Source: Agarophyton chilense
Taxonomy: Eukaryota > Rhodophyta > Florideophyceae > Gracilariales > Gracilariaceae
Direction: 5' to 3'
DNA length: 64,000 bases
Assembly (NCBI GenBank): GCA_030374765.1
Contig: JARGXX010000001.1
Span: 806,001-870,000 of the forward strand
Below, in pieces: positions 9,589-20,429 of the stretch (the first letter of the stretch is position 1; each line of letters begins with the position of its first letter). The translations under genes were made by a program, and so were the position numbers. The notes beneath the pieces are model-generated. The model saw only the letters and a list, made by a program, of their open reading frames with translations, ran no database searches and was not told the origin of the DNA.

Positions 9589-12500
9589 CTAACGGACCAA
9601 GTATTGGATATACCCCTCTGGGTGGTAGGAGTGCTCCAAGATGCGTCCGACCACGAACTCTTGTCGGTACACTTCCCGTCCATCCCGTATGACGGTGTCG
9701 CTATTTACGGGTGGTACCCGTCCTGAGCCAGGGGGTACCAAAGTGATCACGCGTTGGGCGGCTTCGCTCCGGTCGGACCGTGTGGCGCGCAAGGCAGTCC
9801 TCGGCTGAGTAGAATGTCGACCCGAGTTCGGCGGTTCTTTTTCCCCAAGTGCCGGGCTTGTTTCGGCGCTTCCCACTTCGGTTGGAAGGCCCACACCGGC
9901 GGGTAACCCGGGTGTTCGTTCCGCTAATCGGCGTGGTGAAGCTCGCTTCGGGGGTGAGAATCGCTGGGGCGGTGGGGCATTGTCGCACCACTCTGTCCCA
10001 CGGCGAGGTTCCGTGTAGTCACGTGAGGGTTCCAATGGCTGGCTGTCCGGCGTCGGCGCCGTGGATGTATCCGCCTCCCTGTGCGGTGTACTTGGCGGTG
10101 CGTCGTCCACTCGTACTGTATCAGGCTGCGGTGCGACGAGCGCATTTGCATTCCGTGTTGCACGTGTGGTGACACCTCGGCGAGTGTTGGTGGCGTTATC
10201 CGCAGCTGCGGTCTGAGGCTTGGATAGCGACTGCGTCGAGTCGTGCAGGACGTCGGTATCAGGCACCCCTGATGGGCGAAGAATGACACGCGACGGTGCG
10301 GCGTTTCCAGCGACGGCATCGACCGGATTACAACGGCTGTCGGGCGCCTCCCCCTCCTTAGACGATGCACCGCGGTTGATGTCCGTCGGGTGGACTAGGG
10401 AGGAGCGACAAATGCGCGACACGATTCCTTGCGGGCTGGGCGCCGCGGGTAGCGGAAGGTCAGGCAAACCCCGAGATGGGTGTGGTAACGCGTAGGGAAG
10501 CGGGTGGCCCTGGGGTAAGGAGGTCGATGTATCCGTTTCAACGGGAGCAGTCACACCGGTAGGTTGGGATGTTAACGGCGGAAGAGCCCATACCACGCGA
10601 TCGCAGGAGATGCGTTGGTGATTACCAGCGAGGTCAACAACGACAGTGTCGGGAGCCACCGAAATAACCCGAAAGGGACCGTCGGCAACGGGTGACAGCT
10701 TGTGGCGTTTCTCCTTCTCTGGGTTCCAATACTCCTTGCGGATGAATACAAAACCGTCGGGGGCGAGACGTGGCGGCGAGCGAGGGGCTTCGGTATCAAA
10801 GTCACGCTTGTAAGCGGCCTGGGCTCGGCCCATTGAACGCCGTGTGGCGGGAACGAGCTTCGTGAGCCAAGTTTTCCACGCTTCGCGGTAAGCAGTCGGT
10901 GATGGAAAGGTATCCAGCGTGGGCTGTGTTTCCAGCGCCACGGGCGGTGGGGTACGGGACAGTACCAGCTCGAAGGGCGTTATTCCAGTTGTCCTGTGCA
11001 CCTGCGTATTGTACGCAAAGGTGAGCGCATCAGTGAACAAGTCCCAATCTTTGGTGTGGTCTGCAACGTATGAACGGAGTGTCGCAAGTAATGTCCGATT
11101 GAACCGTTCGGCCTGCCCATTAGTTTGGGGGTGGTAAGTGGTCATGAACAGGTTCTTAATGTCCAAGATGAGACACACATCCTCGAAGAAACGAGAGGCG
11201 AAATGTCTCCCGTTATCGGAGAGGAGGTTGACCGGTGGACCGTAGACGAAGACCCAGTGTAGGAAGAAGGCTTGAGCCACGCTCATAGCGAAGATCTTCC
11301 GTGACGGTACGGTCCGGACCAGCTTGGAGAAGCGAACCGTAATTACGAATAAGAACTTGTAATTCCGCTTAGTGGTAAGGAAGGGACCGAGTATATCGAT
11401 GGCCACAAACTCCAATGGAGCGCGAACTGGAAACAGCTTCAAGTTCGTCGCATGACGGCGGAGTTTGACACGGTTCCGAGCGCAATCGGTACAAAACCGC
11501 ACCGTTGCGTAGCAGTCCACTGCCATGGCAGGCCAGTAGAAGTTACGGCGTAGGGTAAGGTAAAGTTTCCGTCCCCCGACGTGGCCACTCAGTTTGGAGT
11601 ATTGCGACAACCGCAAGACTCTCGACTGGAGGTTATGTGGTACCACGATTTGTGGGTGCGATCCAACGGTCCGTACAAGGTATCCGGCGTCCTTCACCTG
11701 AAAGGGGAGAGTACCTCCTCCATTGAGTTGAGCGCGGACCTTCGCGCAGAACGGGTCAGCGAATTGCTCCCGTATCATCTCCTCTGGAGTAATAGGAACG
11801 AAGTTCCCTGGTAAGGGTTTCTCGGAATCTTTCGAGAGAAGAAAGTCGTCCAATTCGGAACCGGAATCTGAAGAGTCCGTGTCTCGTTCCTCGTCCTCGA
11901 TGGTAGCGTCGTTGCCATTCACTTCAAAGCAGGGTATTTCATCGTCTTTGACGGGTAGTGCTTCGCCAGTAGTGACCAGGCGGGGGAGAGCATCGGCTTG
12001 GGTGTTGCACGATCCTTTTCGGTACTGCACGTCAAAGTCAAATTCCGCTAGACGGAGACGCCAACGAATCCAGCGGCCCGAAGGCTCCGAGATGGAGAGT
12101 AGCCATCGAAGCGATACGTGGTCCGTGAAAACGGTGATGTGATTACTCATGAGATAGGGGCGCAAGGTTTGTAATGCCCACACTACTGCAAGGCATTCCT
12201 TCTCCGAGACGGAGTAATTCTTCTCGTGGACGTTTAGCGATCGGGACCAGTACCCTACGGGGCGTCTTTCCCCATTGGGTGCAGTTTGAAACAGTGCACA
12301 ACCTACTTGGTAGTCGCTGGCGTCCGTATCTACGGTGAAGGGCCTTCCAGGCTTGGGCAACGAGAGGATCGGGGCGGAGACGACAGAATCCTTAAGAGAG
12401 TTGAAAGATTCCGTTTGAACGGGGGTTAAGGGGTCCAGTTTTGGTGGTTGGCCTTTCCGCAAAAGCGCGTTTAACGGTGCAGCGTTGTCCGCAAATTGCG

Positions 12501-13059
12501 GGATGAATCGTCGGTAGACGTTTGCGAGTCCCAGAAAGGAACGAGGCTCGGTTTGCGTCCGCGGTTCTTTAGCCTCTTTGAGTGACTTAACACGAGCCTC
12601 CTCGATTGTAACACGTCCGGGACGGATAACATGGCCGAGATAATTCACGGTGTCCGTGAAGAAGTCACATTTATTCATCTTAAAGGTGACACCCGCATCT
12701 CGAAACGTGGTCATGATATCCCTCACATGAGTGAGATGTTTGTCCAGATTATCTGAGAAGACGATTATGTCATCCAGGTAGGCCAGGCAGGTACGCCATT
12801 TGAAGCGGGCCAATAGGATGTCAATGGCTCGCTGGAAAGTAGCGGGGGCGTTGGTAAGACCAAAAGGCATCCGTTTGAAACGGTAGAGACCGGAGTGACA
12901 TGCGAAAGCGGTTTTATCCTTGTCTTGCTTCCTTACCGGAACTTGCCAGAATCCCCAATTGGCGTCCAGGGTTGTAAAGACGGTGGCGGTGCCCAGCGAG
13001 TCAATGTTCTCGTCCATTCTTGGGATTGGATACACGTCCTTGACGGTGGCGGCATTCAA
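9589..13059 (-). CDS. Pol region of chromovirus 1 (RT, RNase H, integrase)
   Basis: Domains in order: reverse transcriptase with the palm signature FTTLDAN and the YLDD box, RNase H starting at TVDTDASDYQVGCAL, the integrase zinc-binding H2C2 segment (HVGGRK to CTDCARN), the integrase core with its D-D-E style landmarks (DILGPF, SDNGRHF, HPQTNGQAERF), a GPF/GPY-type module (DGPFRVI), a long Pro/Ser/Thr-rich tail and, at the very end, the first strand of a chromodomain (VVGRILEHSYH). This domain order defines Ty3/gypsy chromoviruses. It converges with the antisense extra ORF. Confidence 0.92.
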   Translation of the reverse strand: MNAATVKDVYPIPRMDENIDSLGTATVFTTLDANWGFWQVPVRKQDKDKTAFACHSGLYRFKRMPFGLTNAPATFQRAIDILLARFKWRTCLAYLDDIIVFSDNLDKHLTHVRDIMTTFRDAGVTFKMNKCDFFTDTVNYLGHVIRPGRVTIEEARVKSLKEAKEPRTQTEPRSFLGLANVYRRFIPQFADNAAPLNALLRKGQPPKLDPLTPVQTESFNSLKDSVVSAPILSLPKPGRPFTVDTDASDYQVGCALFQTAPNGERRPVGYWSRSLNVHEKNYSVSEKECLAVVWALQTLRPYLMSNHITVFTDHVSLRWLLSISEPSGRWIRWRLRLAEFDFDVQYRKGSCNTQADALPRLVTTGEALPVKDDEIPCFEVNGNDATIEDEERDTDSSDSGSELDDFLLSKDSEKPLPGNFVPITPEEMIREQFADPFCAKVRAQLNGGGTLPFQVKDAGYLVRTVGSHPQIVVPHNLQSRVLRLSQYSKLSGHVGGRKLYLTLRRNFYWPAMAVDCYATVRFCTDCARNRVKLRRHATNLKLFPVRAPLEFVAIDILGPFLTTKRNYKFLFVITVRFSKLVRTVPSRKIFAMSVAQAFFLHWVFVYGPPVNLLSDNGRHFASRFFEDVCLILDIKNLFMTTYHPQTNGQAERFNRTLLATLRSYVADHTKDWDLFTDALTFAYNTQVHRTTGITPFELVLSRTPPPVALETQPTLDTFPSPTAYREAWKTWLTKLVPATRRSMGRAQAAYKRDFDTEAPRSPPRLAPDGFVFIRKEYWNPEKEKRHKLSPVADGPFRVISVAPDTVVVDLAGNHQRISCDRVVWALPPLTSQPTGVTAPVETDTSTSLPQGHPLPYALPHPSRGLPDLPLPAAPSPQGIVSRICRSSLVHPTDINRGASSKEGEAPDSRCNPVDAVAGNAAPSRVILRPSGVPDTDVLHDSTQSLSKPQTAAADNATNTRRGVTTRATRNANALVAPQPDTVRVDDAPPSTPHREADTSTAPTPDSQPLEPSRDYTEPRRGTEWCDNAPPPQRFSPPKRASPRRLAERTPGLPAGVGLPTEVGSAETSPALGEKEPPNSGRHSTQPRTALRATRSDRSEAAQRVITLVPPGSGRVPPVNSDTVIRDGREVYRQEFVVGRILEHSYHPEGYIQYLVR

Positions 13060-13158
13060 CCGACGGTAGTCGACGCAAAACCTCCAGGAACCATCCTGCT
13101 TTGGAGCCAGTACTACTGGAGAAGCCCACGGCGACTGAGCCGGTTCAATGACTTCTGC

Positions 13159-14466
13159 TCAAAGCATTTTATCCACTTGTGCCTTTTCCTCCGCGCGTGC
13201 GGCGGGTCCGGCACGGTATGGGTGCTGAGAGATGAGTCGGGTGTCCGGTAGCGAATAAATCCGGTGTTCCGTAGTGGCAATCTCACCAAGGGAGCCGTCC
13301 CACATAGTGGTGAAGTCCCTTAAAAGTTCTCGCAATCGATGGCGGTATGACTCCGGGACGTGGCTGAGATCCAGGTCCTCGAGCTCTTGGACTGGATCGG
13401 GGCAGTCACCACTCGTTGAAACGGGCTGCGTCCCTGATGTGACAGGTTGAACCCCGGGTACCGGTGATGAAACGGGTTCCGGGCTGTCCCCCTCCTTAAA
13501 GTGAACTAGTCCGAGAACGTCAGCTGCGGTCAGCTTTGTCGGCACCATAGCGATGGGGTGCGGCATGACGGACCCTATCACTTGGTTCTTCACCAGATAC
13601 TGGGGTACAGTCCCTAGATTGGCGATCAGCACGTGAAACGGTTGGTTTGGCTCCACATAGACGATTCCATTCGCAATTGCGAAGCTGTGCCTGTCATACA
13701 GTGACGACAATGGTTGCAAGACCCCGAGTCCGTGTTGACGGGAGGTTACTTTCACCATCATTTCGGACTTAGGCGGGACGCACAACGACGCTGCGACGCG
13801 GAGCTTATTAGAATCACGGTTATCCGGTCCAGGTTCCTGTGCTGCCGGTAGCGGGACATGCTTCTTCGTGGCACGCCTAAGAGGACGACGAAAGACCGGA
13901 GTGGACGATCCATCCTCCATCTCGACACGCCGTTGGCGGGGGAAGATCGCTTCGACGAAGCGGTCGCAAAAGTCGAAACCCAAGATGACCGGGGCGGCAA
14001 ATTTCCGACATACGACGAAGTCGAGTTTCACCACGCGAGCGCCAACGCGGACTACCAGTTCTATGAACCCCACCGTATCCAACGGTTTGTTGTTCGCGTC
14101 AGCGACCTCCGGGACGTGGTCGCGGCTGATCCTAGACTGCAACGCAGGCGGTAACACTTCCTCTACGAGAAAGTTCGGACCGGCACCGGTGTCTAAGACG
14201 GTGAGGTGTCGCACCGTAAACTGGGGTGAAAGGCCAAGGTCGGCATAGACCTTGTAGTTTCTCTTGGCCATCACCAGAACTCTATCCGGGAACTGGTTAT
14301 GGGAAACAAATTTCCAAGGACGACGCAGAACACTAAAATGTTCCGAGTTGACGTCATTGACGGCCTCTTTCCTTGAAAGGATTTTAACGGAAGAGCGAGG
14401 CTTGGACGTCTCGGGCACGGTCGACCTCGACTCTGAGGGCGCCCCTCCTTGAGAGGAGACCCCCAC
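13159..14466 (-). CDS. Protease and start of RT, chromovirus 1
   Basis: Part of the same element. The segment carries a retropepsin-like active site LDTGAGPNFL and ends in sequence typical of the N-terminal edge of a Ty3/gypsy reverse transcriptase (ISQHPYRAGPAARAEEKAQV). The region cuts the polyprotein in retroelements and has no host role. Confidence 0.8.
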   Translation of the reverse strand: MGVSSQGGAPSESRSTVPETSKPRSSVKILSRKEAVNDVNSEHFSVLRRPWKFVSHNQFPDRVLVMAKRNYKVYADLGLSPQFTVRHLTVLDTGAGPNFLVEEVLPPALQSRISRDHVPEVADANNKPLDTVGFIELVVRVGARVVKLDFVVCRKFAAPVILGFDFCDRFVEAIFPRQRRVEMEDGSSTPVFRRPLRRATKKHVPLPAAQEPGPDNRDSNKLRVAASLCVPPKSEMMVKVTSRQHGLGVLQPLSSLYDRHSFAIANGIVYVEPNQPFHVLIANLGTVPQYLVKNQVIGSVMPHPIAMVPTKLTAADVLGLVHFKEGDSPEPVSSPVPGVQPVTSGTQPVSTSGDCPDPVQELEDLDLSHVPESYRHRLRELLRDFTTMWDGSLGEIATTEHRIYSLPDTRLISQHPYRAGPAARAEEKAQVDKML

Positions 14467-14468
14467 AT

Positions 14469-17250
14469 TTAGTTCTTCTGGGCCTGCTCCGCCGGAGGCG
14501 GCTGCTCAGGACGTTGAGCAGGCAACGCCGGGGCATCAGGTCCAGAAGGTACCGCAGAAGCGGTGGGGTGAACGACCACGTCGGTGACACGGGATTCCGG
14601 TGCAGGTACCACCCGAGTTCTGGGAAGCGACACGTGACGTGGAGCATCCGTTCGAGCACGGATATACGATGCAATCGGAACAGCTGCTTTGTCCTCCGGG
14701 GATAGGGCCTCGTAATTGATTATGACTTGTGCCCATTCTCGGAAAGACACCACACATTGTGGAGAAGTATGGCCTGGTTTGTAGCAGAGATGACAACTCA
14801 GACCAGAAGCCGGGGTTGGGTGGCGAGGCTCGTCGAACTTCACCGCGGGGCGCGTATCTCTCCAACCAGGACGCGAAAAGCGGACATTACCACTCTCGTG
14901 TGGGACGTGTGGCGCACGTACGCGCCCATTATCCGCATAGAGTAGCGTGTCATCCGCAATCACGTATTGTGACTCGTCCAAGGTTGAGGGTAACTCCGTT
15001 GTCGGGATGGAATGAACGTCGCTATGGGCTAGCTGCACGTTATCATAATCCCTTCGAAAGGCCTTTTCGTCGATCATCAAAGCTGACGGGGTACCCAATT
15101 GTAACATCAATGCTTTTGCGGACCTACCCCTGGAGCCAGGAGTTCGTGTGCGCAGGGCTTCACCTTCTGCACGAGCGAACTGCACTAGTTCCAAATACGT
15201 GGCTTTAGGTCTATCTTCTCGACGTCAAGCAACAAGAGTCCGGATCGCCGGGTCCAAACCATCGACAAACATGCTACAACGCTCTTCAGCGGGGTAAAAA
15301 TTGCCACAGCGGTGGAAGGCCTTGTTAAGGCGCGACGAATAATCGGTTTCCGACTCGCCTGGACGTTGGCGAGTGTCCCGCAGGGCGCGTATAGCCTGCT
15401 GAATGGCGGATTTAGTAGCATACGATCTCAGGAGGTACTGAACTGCTTCGGGCCAGCATGTAACCCCTCCTTCAGAGGCGCTTGATGAACCTCTGACAGA
15501 GTGATACTGGTCTTCTGCAAGCCCACGTAAGAAGTACGGTAAGGCAATGTAGGCCTGTCCCTCGTTCATTCCAAGGATGTCAGCTTCGGCGACAAAGCGT
15601 GCCAAGAAATCCAACACCAATATTGAGTCTTGTCCAGAAAACAACTGGTTTCGTAGTGAGAGCTGCATTCGCTTAATGCAGTCCTTCACTCTTCCCGTAC
15701 CACGGGGTGTACGATCCAAAGAGGAGTCCTCCAAACGGTAGTACCGGTATGATAAGAGCTTCTTAAAGAGCGAATTGGTCGGTTTCAGTTCCTTCAAACC
15801 TGTAGTATCCACTCTAACGGAGAGAGCGGACACCTGCGACAGCGTTTGGACTGCCGAGGGGTCGCTTGCGGCGATGGAAAAGGGGTGGTAGAGCTACAAC
15901 ACCAGCGAGCCGGAAGTGGGGTGTAAGGCCACTACTCGCCAGCGAGGGTGAACAGTGCCACTGTAAAACGTTGATGGGACGTAGGTACGAGACGGCTCGT
16001 GAAGTGGTAGGGGGCTGACTATCTATTATAGCTTGTCCGGATCTCCGGTTAAGGAATCCTAAGCGAGGAACGGAATAGTCATGATGCCCATGCAGTCTCC
16101 TTTACTTGGAGTCGGCGCTCACCTCTGGTACACTATATACTGTGTACCAGGGTGAGTGCCCAAATAAATATATAAATAATACCCAGTGGTCAGCCACTTA
16201 GCCAAACCACTGTATGGGTATGGTCCCTAATGGACGTCTAGCTACAAAGAGTAGTAAAGCCCTCCACGTGGATGGCCACTACATGCGCCGTTTCCAATAT
16301 GGCATTCCCCTAGGAAGGGTCGCAACTATGCGCGCGCCGTGGTAAGCCACTCGACCCATGACGCCAGGTGTTCCACTAAGACATTCTGCCTCTAGGCATC
16401 CTATGCGTGGTGCCGTTTCATGTCACAATGCTGATGATATCACTCACTTATGAGTTCCAACCGCGACTTCGCGAAAAACCAGCCTATCGGATTCCCCGAC
16501 ATAGTAGAATACTACAAAACCTGTGTGCTTCCTTCCCTTCGTGCGGGCGCGGATCACACCATGGGTGGCTGTTGACCGCTTAGAGCGTGAGGAACGCTCA
16601 CGGAGATCTACTTCCACCGATGAATCAGAAAAGTCGGACTCCGAGGATGAGGAGTCTGACGGTTCGGGATCCGTGTTTCTTCGCTTCCTTCGAGCCTGGC
16701 GGTTCTCTTCCTTTCTTCTCTTTTTAGATACTGCAACAGGCTCGGCCGGATCATCCCCCGACATTAGGGTTTGTTCCAACGTCTCGAGACGGCTTCGGAC
16801 GCGCGAGAACTTGTCCGCGACGTCCTTGACAAAGGGCGAGGGTCCACCAAGGGACTCTAGAATCGAGTTCACATCCGCACGGAGGACACGGAGGTCCTCA
16901 GAAAAATCCTGCTTAGCAGTGTCATCCACCTTCCTTCAAAGAGATTCAAACTCCTCTGCAAGGATGACTTGAGCTTCCCGCAAAGAGCGGAGTTGCTCTT
17001 CCACAGCTGCAAAGCTGGGATGGAGCGTGACATCCCTAGCAGGGGAGAGCATCTGGGCGGCGACAGACGCCGGTCCTTCTCCACTTGCTGGGGGTGTCGA
17101 ATCAGAAACAGGAGGTCTCGAGGTCCTTCCACCTGGTACACCAGTCGATCCACCGGTATGAGACCGTGAACGGACCAGGATACCGGATGGTTGCGAAGGT
17201 TCCGGTGCACCGGTTTGACTCCGCGTCCTCGGACGGTCTTTGGACGACAT
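14469..17250 (-). pseudogene. Gag region of chromovirus 1, interrupted by a solo LTR
   Basis: A gag-type region read right to left. It starts near 17250 with a basic, low-complexity N terminus, continues through an acidic/basic Ser-rich part (16517-16929), then a helical capsid-like part (15225-15800) and a CCHC zinc knuckle (CHLCYKPGHTSPQC) near 14760-14800. A solo LTR of family B is inserted at 15801-16516. It is a fossil with a few breaks. Confidence 0.8.
15801..16516 (-). mobile_element. Solo LTR, family B, inside gag of chromovirus 1
   Basis: 716 bp with short inverted ends (TGTAGTAT and ATACTACA) and a perfect 5-bp target duplication AAACC at 15796-15800 and 16517-16521. It matches 61365-61982 and 5496-6458. 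It carries a CACGTG site at 16266-16271. It inserted after chromovirus 1 had landed. Confidence 0.9.
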
Positions 17251-17394
17251 GAGATCAGAATCCGTTACACGTGAGTATCCAAACCCGATCGGCTAGTGGG
17301 GCCAAGAAACTTCCTCAAAGAGGGCAACTGATATCAACCTCAATTTGTGAGTCCTTTTTCCGATTAATCGTAACTGAGTGTGCCCGACTCACAC

Positions 17395-17412
17395 TTCTAA
17401 GTCGGGAGACCA
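17395..17412 (-). other. Primer-binding site of chromovirus 1
   Basis: Three bases inside the LTR end the minus strand reads TGGTCTCCCGACTTAG. It starts with the TGG complementary to a tRNA CCA end. The second chromovirus has TGGTCTCAAGACTT in the same place, so both seem to use the same primer tRNA; which one I cannot tell. Confidence 0.65.
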
Positions 17413-17415
17413 GTT

Positions 17416-17753
17416 TGTAGGACAACGCTTGGAGCGGAGACACCACGAAGATGTTCGGGATCTTCCTCTCTTGAGAGACACGCCTCAGGCGGAGGAGACG
17501 CGTCCCAGCGGAGCACAGAAACAGAGCCACTCTGGAAAGGCACGACGGAGTCGGGTGTAAGACCGAGGCCAATCCGGCGGGATATACCTAGAGTGTTTAG
17601 GTGAGCACGGCACAGTCCGGGGTGTGACCAATTCTAGGCGGAGCGGTATCAAGGCGATTGTCGGAAAAGGAGCGAGGAAAAACTCGTATGAGGTAGACGA
17701 GTGGAGTGGGTGAGGCGGCCACTCACGAGCCAAAAAGAGAACAAGAGGAAAAT
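17416..17753 (-). repeat. Partial 5' LTR of chromovirus 1 (inner part only)
   Basis: 338 bp nearly identical to 6459-6805. The U3 side expected further right is absent; instead an oppositely oriented family A LTR begins at 17754. Confidence 0.8.
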
Positions 17754-18617
17754 TGAAGAACAACGTCCTCCAGGGAGGTTTTTGGGGACTTACGTTTTTT
17801 CCGGAGCCTCCGGCGTGCAATCTCGTTATGAGTAGGAGTGATCCGTTTTCACGGCGATGGCCGGAATGCCGGTGATGTACCGGCGGGACCGGGTGCCATA
17901 CACGTGGCCGCAGCGCCCGCGAGACACGTGGCCGCCAGATTGGCACCTTTGTTAGACGGACATTTAGCTATTTAGGATAGACTTTATTTATTCTATTCTA
18001 CGGTGACTACAGTACTTAGGCCGCCGGCCTCGCGGCCGCCGGTCCAGTAAAGTCTCCCCAAAAAGGGTGATATTGGTCTTTCAGATCTTGGCTCTGGGTC
18101 GAACTGCCTGCGCGGATATACAACTCCTTATGGAGGGATTTCCCGTGGTGTACGGCTTCCCAACCCCCTTGGACGTTCAAGCAGCCTTCGTGTGTTGGGT
18201 ATCTATTCCAACTTTCGTGATTCCGCCCGTGTATACGGTTTGCTACACCCGGCAGTGCCGGCTATTCCCGAGTCTTTTCTTGCGACTCGTGGTCAACCTC
18301 GCCCTCTTGCCTCCGTTCCCATTTTCCTTCCCTTTTCGTCCACTTCATTGGGCAATTCCCGCTCTTGCGGCTCGCACTGACACCTGTCTTGCTCGCCACT
18401 CTCGTGGGTTTTGTCTCCTCAAAGGATACGCAAGCACCGCTTCGGCGGATATTCTCGGCTTCTTTCAGCCTCCCTGCACCCGTCGCGACGGTTTGGCTTC
18501 GGCTTACACCCGGCATTGCGCGCAGATCCCTGGGAGGGCTCTACCGCGCCGGTTACCTCGTGAGAGGAAGAGCCGGACGTCTTTGTAGGTTTTCCCCCTT
18601 GGGGGCATTTTTCTACA
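17754..18617 (+). mobile_element. Family A LTR, plus orientation
   Basis: 864 bp, beginning TGAAGAACAACG and ending TTCTACA. It aligns in outline with the reverse complement of 6459-7342 and with 62976-63840: similar start, paired CACGTG sites (17901 and 17925), an AT-rich core near 17960-17990 and a similar U5. It is clearly diverged from the chromovirus 1 LTR, so it belongs to another subfamily. No matching target duplication is visible (AAAAT before, CTTAT after). Confidence 0.7.
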
Positions 18618-20429
18618 CTTATAAATTGTTTGCAGCGGCCGTTAAGTATTTTAGGCTGTGCAAAAACGATATCAAAGCAATTAATGGCCTTACAAAAGAA
18701 ATACGAACAAATTTTCTTCATAAGGTTTTTCAATTGCTAAATAAGGAGCGTTTTGGGCGTCAAAAGCGACAAAAGTCTTAAAAAGTAGGGGTTCGAAGAC
18801 TGCGGAGAAGCTTTTAAATTTTCATTTGACGCGGTGGCAACATGAATATTATCAATTGGTTAGTGATTGGTATAGACGAAAAAGCATCATTTCGGAGCGT
18901 TGCTGAGCTGTTCAGTGCGTGAACAGGAGAGATGGCGGTCGAAGCGCTTTCAGAACTTATCGTTGAGCGGGTGTGGTGGTCGGAGGTGGTGCTTCGAAGG
19001 TTTGACGGTGGGCTGAGGTCGATAGGTGCTGGTGGGAAACCTGGTGTTTTTTGGCGCAAGGGGTACCTATCTTTGCGATTTTACTTGCAGCTTCCGAGAG
19101 TGAATTACGGGATGGCTCCTAAACCAAAATGCGTTTTTCGCATTACCCGTTTCGTACGTTTCTAGAAGAACTAGTCACATTCGAAATATACAGATCGTGC
19201 GTAATCCCTCTAATAGAAAAAAAAAGAAATTATTTGCCACTCATCTCGGGAGATGTCTGGAGCTCGTGACGCAGATTTCAACTTGGCGCGTGCAACCCAC
19301 GGACACTACCAGTACCACAATAACATGCATACACAATACGCTTTCCCACGTCCGTGGACGTTACAGCCAAGCATGCTGCGCAAAACTTTTTCACCCTCCC
19401 CATGTCCTGCACACGCAATTTCTCTCACACGCATGCAGCTGTTTGTCTTCCATCTCGCGTGCGCATCCATTTGTTGCCCGCTTCCCATTGGTGCACTTGG
19501 CCGCTCGTCGTCGCGCTGCGCGCAGTGCTTTGTCCCCTGCCACGTGTTCGCGCCCACGCTGTCAGCTCTGTCTTTACACTGCGAACGCACTTGGTGCTTG
19601 TGCTAATCTGATCTTCCTCCGTAGATACTCACCCTGGCCTCATTTGCGAAGGTTTAGGAAAGTGGCGTCCATGTGCGAGATGTGTGGAAACAAGCGACAA
19701 GCAGTGATTGATTGTCATTCACGCACGCTGCCGCCGCCTGTCCTTTATTGCAAACGCAATCTCCACTGTGATTGCTCATTTTGATTGCACTCCTTCCACC
19801 TTCGTACCTGCCGTTCTCTGTTTTTGCTTTGCGCTTCATTACCCTTTGTAGAGCGGCTTGATAATTATTCAACGTCAAAACGCGCAACTGCTCATGTGCT
19901 GCAGGTGGTATCGTAATCCTCAACCCCGCTATCTCATGTCTCATTACAATCCTATCACATTGTTCACATCCCTTGAAACAACGTGATTGTCGTAGACAGC
20001 TCGCGTGCCATTCCAAAGTCAGTGTGCTGCTCAACCACGGCACCGACTGTCACCTCGATGTGTCACTTGGACGTTGAACGCGCCTTAAAAAAAATGCAAG
20101 TCTTAGTTCAGCCTCCCACTCGCTATCACTGAAACAAAAGTCCTGTGAAGCAAATCGGTCAACTTAAAACGTGCGCGCCCCTCTGCCCCGTATTATTTGC
20201 CGCATTCATCGCGTCCCCATTTGTGAGCGTAGCATGCCCATTCAACGTCCATACCGCTTCACCAACCCTGGCTCATCCTGACACTCCCTTGCATCCGAGA
20301 TTGAAATTCTGTCAACGCACCTGTTGCCTTGTTTATAGCAGCAACCTTGCTACCACTGTACCTTTGCCATCGTATCAACCAACTAATCCGCCTGCTGTTG
20401 CACGAGCCGTCTCATACTCGTCAACAAAC
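18618..20429. other. Intergenic region upstream of the amidase gene
   Basis: I find no gene I can support. Several open frames of 80-195 codons exist on the plus strand at 19200-19800, but they overlap in different frames and have no domain features. The amidase reading frame stays open upstream to 20145; I treat that part as probable 5' leader. Confidence 0.5.

Larger units (their letters stand above)
6459..17753 (-). mobile_element. Ty3/gypsy chromovirus 1, minus strand
   Basis: LTR retrotransposon reading right to left. Parts: 3' LTR 6459-7342; polypurine tract 7343-7355; antisense extra ORF 7378-8871; pol 9589-13059 with reverse transcriptase (YLDD box), RNase H, integrase (H2C2 zinc finger, HPQTNGQAERF box) and the start of a chromodomain at its end; aspartic protease region (LDTGAGPNFL) in 13159-14466; gag with a CCHC knuckle 14469-17250, split by a solo LTR at 15801-16516; primer-binding site 17395-17412; partial 5' LTR 17416-17753. 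The shared LTR part differs by about 4% by eye, so it is fairly young. It is broken: gag carries an insertion, a few reading breaks are present, and the 5' LTR is cut short. Confidence 0.9.

Noticed and set aside
9920-15480. Repeated CCCTCCTT phrases in chromovirus 1 as a possible regulatory repeat
   Set aside because: Most lie inside coding sequence and encode Lys-Glu-Gly or similar, so they are likely chance or codon bias.
15801-16516. Reading this block as an intron in gag, since its left side (minus strand) passes through GTGAGT and its right side has CAG
   Set aside because: The block has LTR-type inverted ends, a perfect 5-bp target duplication and related copies at 5496 and 61365 in other contexts, so it is a solo LTR.
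19197-19784. 195-codon plus-strand open frame
   Set aside because: No domain, no homologous phrase, and competing open frames of similar length; treated as chance.
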